A stretch of 64,000 nucleotides of DNA from Qipengyuania sp. JC766 (GTDB taxonomy: Bacteria; Pseudomonadota; Alphaproteobacteria; Sphingomonadales; Sphingomonadaceae), in the NCBI RefSeq assembly GCF_040717445.1, contig NZ_JBFEFL010000001.1:372001-436000 (forward strand), given 5' to 3'. This document shows, one piece after another, positions 7,306-16,838 of this stretch. Both the position numbers and the translations under genes were made by a program. The notes beneath the pieces were generated by a model, which saw only the letters and a list, made by a program, of their open reading frames with translations, was not told where the DNA came from and did not search any database. How positions within the stretch are numbered: the first letter of the stretch is position 1; every line of letters begins with the position of its first letter.

Positions 7306-9248
7306 CGCAGGAAATCCACGGCCGTGCGCGGCGCGACGCGGCCGATCCGGTCGGGGTAGAGCTGCTCGTACACCGCCGCGTTCTCGATCACGCGCTGGAC
7401 GTAATTCTTGGTTTCGAAGATCGGGATCCGCTCGATCCAGGTCACCCAGTCGATCCCGCCGCGGCGCGGGTCGCCATTGGCGCGCAGCCAGCGGTTCACA
7501 TTGCCGGGCCCGGCATTGTAGGCCGCGATGGCGAGTGGGTAGCTGTTGTCGTAATAGCTCAGCATCCGGAAGAAATAGCCGTTGCCGAGCTGGATATTGT
7601 AGGTGGGGGACGCGATCAGGTCGTCGCGCGAATAGCTGAGGCCGAGCTTGCCCGCCTGTTCGTTGGCGGTTGCCGGCATCAGCTGCATCAGACCGCGCGC
7701 GCCGGCATGGCTGATCGCATTGTCGGCGAACTGGCTTTCCTGCCGGGCGATCGCATGGACCATCGTGAAGTCGGCCCCGGGCGGCAGCATCAGCAGGGGG
7801 AAGCCCTGCGCCACGAACTGGTCGTGCCCGTCCGCGCCGGCCGCTTCAGCGACATTGACCGCCAGGTCCCGCCGGCCGATCTCACGCGCCAGTTCGGTTA
7901 CCAGCATGTGTTCGGCCTCGGTGTCGGCCTGGTCGGCAATGGCCTGGTAGAACTGGATCCCCGTGCGCCAGGGCTTGCCCTTCGCCACCTCCTTTACCGC
8001 CAGGGTGAGCGGCGCGGTCGCGAATGCGGCCCGTTCCTGCGCGGAAGGTTCCTGCGCGTTCTTACCGCCGAGCGGGGGCACCGGGCGCATCAGCTTGGCG
8101 AGGGCGAGCTGCCCGTAGAAGCGATCGGGATATTGGGCTGCAAGCCCGTAATAGCGCTGCGCCTCGCCCTGGTTGCCCGCCCGTTCGCTGGCAAGGCCGG
8201 CCCAGTAGAATCCCTTCGAGCGTGTCTGGGGGGTCTGCGCCGCCGCACCGTAGCGGTAGAACAGCGGAGCAGCCGCCGTTCCGTTGCCGGTGTTCCAGAG
8301 CGCTTCCGTCCCGCCGAGCCACATGAGCGAGGTGTAATCGTCCCGCAGGCGATAGGATTCCTTGGAAATGTCCGCCCCGGTCGGGAACATGTCGTCCACC
8401 GATGCCGCGATGCGCGCAGCCGCGCTCGGACCCGCGGCGCGCGCCACGGTCAGCGTTTCGCCGATGAAATCCTCTGCATCGAACGGCAGCCCTGCGAATT
8501 GCGGGCGGCCGTCCATGACGGCGACGGCATTGCCGGAGATATCGTCCGTCGCGGTGTGGCGCACGAGATTGTAGGTGTAGTTCGCATCGTACTTGGCGGC
8601 GGCCGGCGGGTTCACGGGACGCTGGCCCTGGACCAGCATCAGCCGGGCCATCGCCATGTCGCGGAAGGATGGGGAAATGCGCGCCACCATACGCTGCGCC
8701 GCCGCCGCCTCTTCCTGCCACAGCAGGGCATCCATGCGCGCGTCATGGTCCTCGATCTGGAAGCGGTTGGCGAACAGCGCGTCGAGATAGCTTTCGGTCC
8801 CGGCCGACATTTCACCGCCGCGCCAGGCCGCGCGCGCCATCTCGAACGCCTCGTCGCGGCCGAGCGACTGCAGGGCGAGCGCATATTGCGCGCGGCCCTC
8901 GTTCGTCAGGGGCGGCTTGGCATCGAAGAAGGCGACGATGTTGCTTGCCGAGACCTGCTCGCGCGCCAGCGCCAGTTCCGCGCGGGTGCGAAGGCGTTCT
9001 TCCTGCGGGAAGTCGGGATAGGCGAGGATGAAGCTGGCGTAGGAATTGAACGGCAGTTCGCGCTGCCCGATCAGGAATTCCCAGCGTTCGACCGCCTGTT
9101 CCATGCCCGTAGGCGCGGAGGCGACAAGGTTGCGACGCGCTTGCTCCCATGCGCCGGGGTCCTGCGCGCACAGGGCGGTCGGGGCGGTGAGGGCAGTCAG
9201 GGCGAGAAGGGCAAGCGGCAGTTTCGTGATACGGTCCATGCTGGACAT
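7302..9248 (-). CDS. slt: Soluble lytic murein transglycosylase
   Basis: A 648-residue periplasmic enzyme, as long as E. coli Slt70 (645), cleaving the MurNAc-GlcNAc bond with 1,6-anhydro product. A signal peptide follows the start (LALLALTALTAPTALCAQ), then an alpha-superhelical U/L region, then the SLT catalytic domain with IARQESQF (Glu504 catalytic), GARGLMQLMP and AYNAGPGNVNRW. The ATG at 9248 follows an AAGGAG motif; a second ATG three codons later (9239) is also possible. It heads the slt-greB-ialB-like chain and is divergent from dapA. Confidence 0.92.
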   Translation of the reverse strand: MSSMDRITKLPLALLALTALTAPTALCAQDPGAWEQARRNLVASAPTGMEQAVERWEFLIGQRELPFNSYASFILAYPDFPQEERLRTRAELALAREQVSASNIVAFFDAKPPLTNEGRAQYALALQSLGRDEAFEMARAAWRGGEMSAGTESYLDALFANRFQIEDHDARMDALLWQEEAAAAQRMVARISPSFRDMAMARLMLVQGQRPVNPPAAAKYDANYTYNLVRHTATDDISGNAVAVMDGRPQFAGLPFDAEDFIGETLTVARAAGPSAAARIAASVDDMFPTGADISKESYRLRDDYTSLMWLGGTEALWNTGNGTAAAPLFYRYGAAAQTPQTRSKGFYWAGLASERAGNQGEAQRYYGLAAQYPDRFYGQLALAKLMRPVPPLGGKNAQEPSAQERAAFATAPLTLAVKEVAKGKPWRTGIQFYQAIADQADTEAEHMLVTELAREIGRRDLAVNVAEAAGADGHDQFVAQGFPLLMLPPGADFTMVHAIARQESQFADNAISHAGARGLMQLMPATANEQAGKLGLSYSRDDLIASPTYNIQLGNGYFFRMLSYYDNSYPLAIAAYNAGPGNVNRWLRANGDPRRGGIDWVTWIERIPIFETKNYVQRVIENAAVYEQLYPDRIGRVAPRTAVDFLR

Positions 9249-9352
9249 GATGGTGCGCGGCTCCTTATCAGGCGCTGAATAACGGACGGCATCGCGATGG
9301 AAATCCCCCAATGCCCCATGCGTCCCCATGACCATACGAAAGGCTCCCCACA

Positions 9353-10234
9353 ATGTTTTCCGGATCGATTCCCGCTCTGGTGACTCCTTTTCGCGACGGA
9401 TCGTTCGACGAAGCGGCATTCCGCCGGCTGGTCGACTGGCAGATCGAATCGGGCAGCAAGGGACTGGTGCCCTGCGGCACGACGGGGGAGGCTTCCACGC
9501 TGTCCAATGCCGAGCATCACCGGGTGATCGAGATCTGCATCGAACAGGCCGCCGGACGCGTTCCGGTGATTGCGGGATGCGGCAGCAACGACACGCAGAA
9601 CGCGCTGCTGCACATGCAGTTTTCGAAGAAGGCAGGCGCAGCCGCCGGACTGTGCGTCGCGCCCTATTACAACCGGCCGACCCAGGCGGGGCTGGTCGCC
9701 CATTTCAGCTATCTGTGCGAAAACAGCACCTTGCCGATCGTGCTTTACAACGTACCGAGCCGCACCGTGACCGACATAGAGGACGATACCGTCGTCCAGC
9801 TGGTTCGGAAGTATCCGGACCGGATCGTCGCGATCAAGGATGCGAGCGGGGACCTTTCACGCGTGGCGGACCACCGGATGGGGCTGGACCACGATTTCTG
9901 CCAGCTGTCGGGCAATGACGAGCTGTGGCTGCCGCATTCGGCCGCCGGGGGTTCCGGCTGCATTTCGGTGACTGCGAATGTCGCGCCCCAGCTGTGCGCG
10001 GAATTCCACGACGCGATCGCGGCGAACGACCTGGTCAAGGCGCGCGAGCTCAACGACCGGCTGTTCCCGCTGCACTACGCCATGTTCTCCGACGCGAGCC
10101 CCGCACCGGTCAAATACGCGCTCAGCCGGGTTCACGACTGGCTGGAATGCGACGTGCGCCTGCCGCTGGTCAATGCGAGCGAGGCCAGCCGCCGTGCCGT
10201 GGACGAGGCGCTGGAGCACGCCGGAATCCTGTAG
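9353..10234 (+). CDS. dapA: 4-hydroxy-tetrahydrodipicolinate synthase
   Basis: A 293-residue TIM-barrel aldolase condensing pyruvate with aspartate semialdehyde, the first committed step to diaminopimelate and lysine. The Schiff-base lysine is K162 (IKDAS), the catalytic tyrosine Y132 (LYNVPSR), the Thr pair T43-T44 (CGTTGE), and R137 lies in the substrate loop. Length is standard. The gene starts 104 nt from the slt start on the other strand and ends 3 nt before the stop of the convergent peptidase gene. Confidence 0.95.
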   Translation: MFSGSIPALVTPFRDGSFDEAAFRRLVDWQIESGSKGLVPCGTTGEASTLSNAEHHRVIEICIEQAAGRVPVIAGCGSNDTQNALLHMQFSKKAGAAAGLCVAPYYNRPTQAGLVAHFSYLCENSTLPIVLYNVPSRTVTDIEDDTVVQLVRKYPDRIVAIKDASGDLSRVADHRMGLDHDFCQLSGNDELWLPHSAAGGSGCISVTANVAPQLCAEFHDAIAANDLVKARELNDRLFPLHYAMFSDASPAPVKYALSRVHDWLECDVRLPLVNASEASRRAVDEALEHAGIL

Positions 10235-10237
10235 GGA

Positions 10238-12178
10238 TCAGTCTGGCGGGTTGTGCTTCTCGACGAAGGCGACTGCCGATTCCAGCATCTGGCGACGGGT
10301 TTCGGACAATGAGAGCCAATGATCCTCGCCCGCGAGCGTGACCAGCTCGTAGGACTTGCCCGCGTCCTTCAGCGCGTTGGCCATCTTGTGCGAATGGGAA
10401 TAGGGCACGACCGTGTCGTCGCGGCCATGGATCAGCAACACGGGCGCATCCGCCTGCCTGGCGAACCGCCGCGGCGAGACGTCGTCCCACCGATCCCGTG
10501 GGCCAAGCTGCTGCAGGAGGGCCGCTTTCGTGATGCGCTGGCTGCCCGAGCCGCGATAGTCCTCGTTGTACATGGCCTTGATGTCGCTGACCGGCGCCAC
10601 GGCGACCGCGCAGCGATAGAGGCCCTGCTGCAAGGTCACCCCGGCGAGCGCGGCATATCCGCCGTAGCTTGCACCAACGATGCAGGCCCGCTCGGGATCG
10701 ACGATCCCTTCCTTCGCGAGGGCTGCCAGCCCGTCGGAAATATCGGTCTGCATCTTGCGGCCCCATTCCCCGTATCCCGCCAGCTTGAAGGCCTGCGTGC
10801 GGTTGGTGGATCCGCGGAAGTTCGGCTGGAACACCGCGTATCCGCGCGCGGCATAGGCCTGCGCCCACCAATCGAACTGCTCGCTGTCGGCCCCATGCGG
10901 CCCGCCATGCGGCATCATCAGGACCGGCAGGTTCTTCGGCTCGCGGCCGGGCGGCAGGGTCAGGATACCGTCCATCTCCAGCCCGTCCGCCGCGGTATAG
11001 GCAAAGGTGCTGATCGGGCCGACCTGTTCGGGCGCGATCCGCGGGCGTTCCCAGGCGAAGCCTTCCGCCCTGAGGCTGGCAAGGTCCACGAAGAACCACG
11101 TGCCGCTGTTCTCATTGCCCGAAGTCCGCACGATGGCCGCGTCGAAATCGCCCGTCCAGTCGACCATCCGCATGTCGTACTTGGCAAAGGCCCTGCGGAT
11201 CTTTCGCGCGGCATCCTGGTGCGCGGGGTCGAGGAATACAGGGCCTTCCTCCGCGTCGAGGTAGCCCCGCAAATATCCCGTCTCGTCGTCCCAGAACAGG
11301 CGTTCCACGTCGGCATCCGCCAGAAACGGCTTTGCCGCGCCGCCCGCCAGCGGCAACTCGTACCACTGGGCGACGTTGTCGGCGTCCCGGTCGGAATAGA
11401 GCAGGCTCGTCCCGTCGTAATTTAGCCCAATCAGGGATGTCCGGCCCGACGGGCTGGTGCCCGTGCGGATGACCTTGCCGCCGGTGCCGCGGATTTCCCA
11501 TTCGCCCGACCGCGTGTTGATCTCGAACCGGGCGGCGATTTCCCCGTCCGCGCCGACGATCCAGTCGCGGTCGGTTCCTTCCGGTCCCGCGGGGCCCACC
11601 TGCCGTGCGTCGTTCGTTTCGAAATCGACGCGATAGAGATGCGGCCGGCCGTGATCGAACTCGTAGTCGTTACGATGATTGCGACGGAATTCCAGCGCTC
11701 CGAAATAGCCGCTGAGCTTCCCGTCGCGCTTGCGGATGCCGTATTGCCCGAAGATCGCATCCGGCACGCGCCGGTCGTCGGAGAAGATGATGTGCGGTTC
11801 GCTGTCCTTCGATGTCGGGACGATCGTGGCCGTGTGGAATTCGTGCTTGTCGGTGGTGAAACCGAACCCGAGGCTCTGGGTCTGGCTGGTGACGAGCAGG
11901 ACCCGTGCATCGTCGATCCAGTCGAAACTGCGGATTTTCAGCGCGCCCACCGCCATCCTGCGATGGACCGTCATGTCGCGCCCGAGGATCATCAGCACGC
12001 GCTGCCCGTCCATCGTCGCCAGCATCGCGATATACGAACCGCTGGGCGAAAGCGCGGCGTCCTCGACATCGGGGAGTTCGCCGTAATCGGCGATCGACGG
12101 CGGCTCGCCCGCCCAGGCCGCCGGTGTCATCGCGCTCAGCAACAGGCACGCGGCAAGCGTGCGAAGACGATTTCTCAT
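10238..12178 (-). CDS. Exported S9-family (prolyl oligopeptidase-like) serine peptidase
   Basis: A 646-residue protein with a signal peptide (LAACLLLSAMTPAAWA), an N-terminal beta-propeller-like region and a C-terminal alpha/beta-hydrolase domain. The catalytic triad reads Ser504 in GASYGGY, Asp587 in HGRDDT and His620 in EDHWL. DPP-IV/acylaminoacyl peptidase-type enzymes of this layout trim peptides in the periplasm; the exact specificity is not visible. The start at 12178 gives the clean signal peptide; an upstream in-frame start at 12271 adds 31 residues that do not look exported. Confidence 0.88.
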   Translation of the reverse strand: MRNRLRTLAACLLLSAMTPAAWAGEPPSIADYGELPDVEDAALSPSGSYIAMLATMDGQRVLMILGRDMTVHRRMAVGALKIRSFDWIDDARVLLVTSQTQSLGFGFTTDKHEFHTATIVPTSKDSEPHIIFSDDRRVPDAIFGQYGIRKRDGKLSGYFGALEFRRNHRNDYEFDHGRPHLYRVDFETNDARQVGPAGPEGTDRDWIVGADGEIAARFEINTRSGEWEIRGTGGKVIRTGTSPSGRTSLIGLNYDGTSLLYSDRDADNVAQWYELPLAGGAAKPFLADADVERLFWDDETGYLRGYLDAEEGPVFLDPAHQDAARKIRRAFAKYDMRMVDWTGDFDAAIVRTSGNENSGTWFFVDLASLRAEGFAWERPRIAPEQVGPISTFAYTAADGLEMDGILTLPPGREPKNLPVLMMPHGGPHGADSEQFDWWAQAYAARGYAVFQPNFRGSTNRTQAFKLAGYGEWGRKMQTDISDGLAALAKEGIVDPERACIVGASYGGYAALAGVTLQQGLYRCAVAVAPVSDIKAMYNEDYRGSGSQRITKAALLQQLGPRDRWDDVSPRRFARQADAPVLLIHGRDDTVVPYSHSHKMANALKDAGKSYELVTLAGEDHWLSLSETRRQMLESAVAFVEKHNPPD

Positions 12179-12292
12179 GATAGTCCGACCCCCCGGCAAA
12201 TCCTGTCGGCAAGAAAACCCCAGAATTGTCGCCAGATCAAGAGCGAAGGCCCCGACGCTGGATCGCGCCACGACGGTGCCTTTGGCGGTCTC

Positions 12293-13039
12293 TCAGTCGC
12301 CCCAGTCGGACTGGTCGTCGGTTTCGAGAAAATCTGACGTCGCGGCCTCTTCTGCTGCCCTTGCGGCGTCTTCGGCCATGTCCGCGGCTTGCGCGTGTTC
12401 GCCGTTCCATGTCTGCTCGCTACGGCGGTCTTCTTCCGCCTGCTCGCCATACTGGGCGAGGACCGCTTCGGCGGTGCGATCGAGCAGCCGGTCGGTCTCG
12501 GCGCGGGTCGACGGGATTTGCGATTTCCAGCTTGCAGGCAGGTCCTCGAAACGCCGTGCGACCGGGCGGTTCTCCAGCTTGGCGAGGATCCATTCGGTCG
12601 CCATCGCGTCGGCCAGCGCTGCCAGTGTCGCCTGGTCGCCGTCCTGCATGCCGGGCTGCATCGCCAGCCAGTTGGCGGGAACGTCGGCCTCGACGACGAG
12701 CCGCGTCCGTTCGGGGCCGACCGGCTCGATCGCCACCTCGATCGTGACCACCGTGTCCTCGAGAAAGCCGTATTCCGCGCGGTAGCGCGTCTCACCGACC
12801 GGGTAGGTCCGATAGAAGATCGTCCCGTCCCGCTCCTGCGTCACCTGGGGGAAGGTTTCGCGAAGGAAGAGTTCGAGCGAAAGATCGTCCAGGCGACGCT
12901 TCACCTCGTCCGGCGATTGATCGATGACCGGATCGGGCACCCCGGCGACATTCGCACCGGCAAAAATGTCCGGCTGGGCCGCATAAGTCGCAACGCCGGC
13001 AAAGCCGACGAGCGCGAGGGCGAGAGCAATCCTTTCCAT
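12293..13039 (-). CDS. Hypothetical exported or membrane-anchored protein, acidic Ala/Glu-rich tail
   Basis: A 248-residue protein with an N-terminal hydrophobic segment (IALALALVGFAGVATYAA) that could be a signal peptide or anchor. The middle (about residues 45-180) is globular, with no motif I recognise; the last ~60 residues are rich in Ala, Glu and Asp and end DDQSDWGD, suggesting a disordered or coiled tail. It is divergent from smpB, 88 nt apart. It reads as a lineage-specific gene; no function is proposed. Confidence 0.65.
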   Translation of the reverse strand: MERIALALALVGFAGVATYAAQPDIFAGANVAGVPDPVIDQSPDEVKRRLDDLSLELFLRETFPQVTQERDGTIFYRTYPVGETRYRAEYGFLEDTVVTIEVAIEPVGPERTRLVVEADVPANWLAMQPGMQDGDQATLAALADAMATEWILAKLENRPVARRFEDLPASWKSQIPSTRAETDRLLDRTAEAVLAQYGEQAEEDRRSEQTWNGEHAQAADMAEDAARAAEEAATSDFLETDDQSDWGD

Positions 13040-13127
13040 CGCGGTCCTTTAGCAGGAAGCCCACAAGCACTGGTTAATCGGCAGCCCTTTGCCTTTTCGA
13101 TCTCGCGGCCCTACATGCCGCCGCCTC

Positions 13128-13610
13128 ATGCCCCGTCCCAAGCCCGCTACCTTCGACAAGCAGAAAGTGGTCGCCGAGAACCGGCGGGCGCGGTTCGATT
13201 ATGCGGTGGAGGATACCTACGAGGCGGGAATCGCGCTGCAGGGGACCGAGGTAAAGGCGTTGCGCGCGGGCGAGGCGAGCATCGCGGAAAGCTACGCCGA
13301 AGTGCGCGACGGACAGGTCTGGCTCGTCAACTCGAATATCCCGGAATACAGCCACGGCAATCGCGAGAACCACGAGCCCAAGCGGCCGCGAAAACTGCTG
13401 CTGCACGAGCGCGAGATTGCGAAGCTCACCGGCGCGGTGGAGCGCAAGGGCATGACGCTGGTTCCGCTGAGCGTCTATTTCAACGCGAAAGGCCGCGCGA
13501 AGCTCGAACTGGCGCTCGCCAAGGGGCGCCAGTCGCAGGACAAGCGGGAATATATCAAGGATCGCGACTGGAAGCGCGACAAGGCGCGATTAATGCGCGA
13601 AAAGGGATAG
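13128..13610 (+). CDS. smpB: SsrA-binding protein SmpB
   Basis: A 160-residue protein that carries tmRNA into stalled ribosomes for trans-translation. Family landmarks are the OB-fold stretch [50 protein letters not shown] and the basic C-terminal helix [15 protein letters not shown] that enters the decoding channel. The start MPRPKP at 13128 gives the usual length; the 13 in-frame codons upstream do not belong. The ssrA gene is not in this window. Confidence 0.96.
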   Translation: MPRPKPATFDKQKVVAENRRARFDYAVEDTYEAGIALQGTEVKALRAGEASIAESYAEVRDGQVWLVNSNIPEYSHGNRENHEPKRPRKLLLHEREIAKLTGAVERKGMTLVPLSVYFNAKGRAKLELALAKGRQSQDKREYIKDRDWKRDKARLMREKG

Positions 13611-13659
13611 GCGTTTCCCTTGCGCGGGAGCCGCGCGATATCCAGTATCAGCAGGCGCG

Positions 13660-14250
13660 ATGAAATCCTCCCGTTCCAAGACTTTCCTGGCAGACCAGAT
13701 CCGCAAGCGAACGCCCTCGCGCGAGGAAATGGCGGAAAACCGCTGGCTGAAGCCGATCGCGCATCGCTTCCTCAGTCCCGAACTCTGGCGCTTCACGCGC
13801 CGCTCCGTTCCGCGCGGCGTGGCCCTCGGCCTGTTCGCGGCCTTCATCGTGCCGCTGGGTCAGATATTCCTCGCCGCCTTTCTCGCCCTCCCGGCGCGCG
13901 CCAATGTCCCGCTCGCGGCACTGACCACCTTCGTCACCAATCCCTTCACCCTGCCGTTCTGGCTCTGGGCGGCGAACCGGACCGGCAGCTTCGTGCTCGC
14001 CATCGATTCCGCGGCCGGCGGCGTGGCGAACGAGGAACTGGCGAGCGGGCGCTGGGGCTGGGTGACCGATGCATTCGAGGTCGCCGGCGTGACCGGCTTC
14101 GGGTTCCTCGTGCTGGCCATCGTATCTTCCGCAGTCGGATATCTCCTGTCCGGCGTCGTCTGGAGACAGGTCGTCGTGCAGAAGCGACGCAGGCGCCTGG
14201 CGCGCATGGAAGCGCGGCTGGATGAAAGATTGAACGGAGACGGTTCGTGA
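13660..14250 (+). CDS. DUF2062 membrane protein
   Basis: A 196-residue protein with SPELWRFTRRSVPRGVALGLFAAFIVPLGQ, split over a basic patch and the first membrane helix, typical of DUF2062. Hydrophobic stretches follow at about residues 85-115 and 145-170, then a basic tail. Its biochemical role is unknown. The stop overlaps the GTG start of cckA (GTGA at 14247-14250), so the two are translationally coupled, an arrangement that suggests co-regulation rather than a shared pathway. Confidence 0.8.
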   Translation: MKSSRSKTFLADQIRKRTPSREEMAENRWLKPIAHRFLSPELWRFTRRSVPRGVALGLFAAFIVPLGQIFLAAFLALPARANVPLAALTTFVTNPFTLPFWLWAANRTGSFVLAIDSAAGGVANEELASGRWGWVTDAFEVAGVTGFGFLVLAIVSSAVGYLLSGVVWRQVVVQKRRRRLARMEARLDERLNGDGS

Positions 14251-16679
14251 TCGCCGTCGACCGGCCCGAAGGCGCGCTGTCATGGCACTGGTTCGCGGCG
14301 GCCGCGCTGGCGCTGGTCGTCAGTCTGGCGGCCATCTGGTTCGTGACCGACAGCGTGCTGCTGGTCGTGGTGGCGCTGGGAGGGATGGGGGCCGTCGGGG
14401 CGGGGGCGTTCTTCGTCTCGCGCTACTCCGCACCGCCGGCGAGCGCCGAGATCGCGCCGCCCGACTGGGCAGTCACCGTCGCCGCGATCGAGGGCGAGGG
14501 CGATGCCATCGCGATTACCGACCGGGCCAACCGGATGGTGTGCGCGAACAGCCGCTACACCGACTGGTTCGGCGTGGGGACTGCGCCGCCCAACCTCCCA
14601 CTGCCGCGCGAATCGCTCGAGGAACTGGCGAAGACGGCGCGCCTCGCCTGGCGCGACGGAGATTCGACCAGCGCGGAACTGAAGGGCGAGGGCGTCCTGT
14701 GGCAGGCCCGGGTCCGGCGGGCGGGGCGGGGTCAGGACCACCTGGTGTGGCGGCTGACAGTGCGGTCGGAGGACGACCTGGCCAATTCGGCAGCCACCCT
14801 TGTCACCGGAGACTGGGGCGCGGCGCTGTCCCGCGCCGGCGTCGACAGCGCGCTCGTCGGGCCGGACGGTATCATCCGGGCGGCGGCGAGCGGCTTTGCC
14901 GAGCAGGCCTGCGGCGATCCGTCGGCCACGATGGCCGGTCTCGATTTCGCCGCCCAGTTCCGCAGCGACGAGCAGGACCGCATCGTGTTCGCGCGAGACG
15001 GTCGCAAGGGCGCGGCGCGCGCGCTGATCCAGGTGCCGCTCGGTGGCGATGACGGCGCGCCGGTGGACGAGCAACCGTCCCTCATCCTGGTGGTCGAAAG
15101 CGGCGTCGCCATCGGTGCCGGCATGGAAGCGGCCGGCGTGGCGTCCGCGCCGCAGCTGGAAGCGCTGCTCGGCGCGCTGCCGCTGGGCCTGGCGATGACC
15201 GACCGCGACGGGCGGTTCCTGTTCGGCAACGAGGCCTTCCTGCGCGCCATCGGGCGCGAGGACGGGACCATGCCGCAATACCCGTCGGACCTGGTGGTGA
15301 AGGAAGACAAGGGGCCGCTGGCGGACGCGGTACGGCGATACGGCAAGGGCCCGGCCAATAGCGGCGACATGGCCATTCGCCTGCGCGAATCTCCGGACGA
15401 CCCGGTTTCGCTCGGACTGTCCGGCGTGCGGGGCCTCGGCGATGCGGCGGTTCTCCTTTCGCTGCGCGACGGCAGCGAGGAAGCGCGGCTGAAGCGGCAA
15501 GTGGCGCAGGCGACGAAGATGCAGGCTGTCGGCCAACTCGCAGGCGGCGTCGCGCATGATTTCAACAACGTCCTGACCGCAATCATCGGTTACTGCGACC
15601 TGATGCTGCTGCGCCATACGCCCGGCGACAGCGACTATGACGACATCCAGCAGATCCGCGCGAATTCCAACCGCGCCGCCGCTCTGACCCGGCAACTGCT
15701 CGCCTTCAGCCGCCAGCAGACGCTGCGGCCGCAGGTCCTGCAGTTGCCCGATGTCGTGAGCGAAGTGGCGCAATTGCTAAAGAAGCTGTTGGGCGAAAAG
15801 GTCGAATTCAAGGTCCGGCACGACCGCGAACTGGGCCCGGTCCGCGCCGATCCGCAGCAACTGGAGCAGGTGATCGTGAACCTCGCGGTCAATGCGCGCG
15901 ACGCCATCCATTCTCGCGGCAACGGCAAGGGCAAGCTGTCGCTCGCGACGCGGCGCGTGACCGCGCGGGACGTGCGCGCCAGCGGATCGGACATCCTGCC
16001 GATCGCCGATTACACCGTGCTGGTCATGCAGGACACGGGCGGCGGCATCCCGCCGGAACTGCTGGGCAAGGTGTTCGACCCGTTCTTCACCACGAAGGAG
16101 CAGGGGAAGGGTACCGGGCTCGGCCTTTCGACCGTGTACGGTATCGTCAAGCAATCGGGCGGCTTCATCTTCGCGGAGAACGTCGCGGGATCGGGCGGGC
16201 GGCCGGAAGGCGCGCGGTTCACCGTCTACCTGCCCGTCTATTCCGGACCTGTCGTGGAGGCCGAGAGCAAGCCGTCGGCGCAGAAGGAGCCCGCAGCGAG
16301 CGATTGGTCGGGCGGTGGGCGCATCCTGCTGGTGGAAGACGAGGACATGGTCCGCGCGGTGGCGGAACGCGCGCTGACGCGCGCCGGCCATACCGTGACC
16401 ACTGCGAAGGACGGGGAAGAAGGCCTTGCCGCCATCGCGCGCGGGGACGAGTTCGACCTCGTCCTGTCCGACGTGGTGATGCCGGTGATGGACGGCCCTG
16501 CAATGGCGAAGGCGCTGCGCAAACTGCGGCCGGACCTGCCGGTGCTGTTCATGTCCGGCTACGCCGAGGAGCAGCTTCGAAACGAGATCGACATCGACGC
16601 GATGCACTTCATGCCCAAGCCGTTCAACGTGCAGCAGATCAGCGACAAGGTATCGCAGGTCCTTTCGACGAGCCGATAG
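14247..16679 (+). CDS. cckA: Hybrid sensor histidine kinase CckA
   Basis: An 810-residue hybrid kinase: two N-terminal membrane segments (about residues 10-55), PAS-like regions (about 75-400), a HisKA domain with phospho-acceptor His437 in GGVAHDFNN, an HATPase domain with NLAVNARDAI, GGGIP, FDPFFTTKE and GTGLGLS, and a receiver domain with Asp742 in LSDVVMPVMDG. In alphaproteobacteria CckA feeds phosphate through ChpT to CtrA and CpdR, controlling the cell cycle or motility. The HDFNN form of the H-box and the fused receiver identify it well. The GTG start overlaps the upstream stop. Its output partner CpdR is encoded at 30.4 kb. Confidence 0.93.
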   Translation: MIAVDRPEGALSWHWFAAAALALVVSLAAIWFVTDSVLLVVVALGGMGAVGAGAFFVSRYSAPPASAEIAPPDWAVTVAAIEGEGDAIAITDRANRMVCANSRYTDWFGVGTAPPNLPLPRESLEELAKTARLAWRDGDSTSAELKGEGVLWQARVRRAGRGQDHLVWRLTVRSEDDLANSAATLVTGDWGAALSRAGVDSALVGPDGIIRAAASGFAEQACGDPSATMAGLDFAAQFRSDEQDRIVFARDGRKGAARALIQVPLGGDDGAPVDEQPSLILVVESGVAIGAGMEAAGVASAPQLEALLGALPLGLAMTDRDGRFLFGNEAFLRAIGREDGTMPQYPSDLVVKEDKGPLADAVRRYGKGPANSGDMAIRLRESPDDPVSLGLSGVRGLGDAAVLLSLRDGSEEARLKRQVAQATKMQAVGQLAGGVAHDFNNVLTAIIGYCDLMLLRHTPGDSDYDDIQQIRANSNRAAALTRQLLAFSRQQTLRPQVLQLPDVVSEVAQLLKKLLGEKVEFKVRHDRELGPVRADPQQLEQVIVNLAVNARDAIHSRGNGKGKLSLATRRVTARDVRASGSDILPIADYTVLVMQDTGGGIPPELLGKVFDPFFTTKEQGKGTGLGLSTVYGIVKQSGGFIFAENVAGSGGRPEGARFTVYLPVYSGPVVEAESKPSAQKEPAASDWSGGGRILLVEDEDMVRAVAERALTRAGHTVTTAKDGEEGLAAIARGDEFDLVLSDVVMPVMDGPAMAKALRKLRPDLPVLFMSGYAEEQLRNEIDIDAMHFMPKPFNVQQISDKVSQVLSTSR

Positions 16680-16838
16680 GCCTTTCCCGCCGTACACGAA
16701 ATCGCCCGGCCCGGTTCGCATGTTAAGCTTGTGATAAGGCAGGGCGGGTGCAAAAGTGCCGCAGGGCCGCCGCGGCGGCACGGGGAACACGCGGATTCGC
16801 CCGGTTTCGGCAATTCGCCAACATTGAGGGGAAGGCGA

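Noticed and set aside
9231-9250. GGTCCATG followed by TGGACATG near the slt start
   Set aside because: Shares 8 nt with the repeat module but lies in the slt start codons and lacks the T tract and spacing.
16721-16736. TTAA-N7-ATAA upstream of the first DUF4139 gene, CtrA-like
   Set aside because: Second half-site differs from TTAA; weak evidence only.
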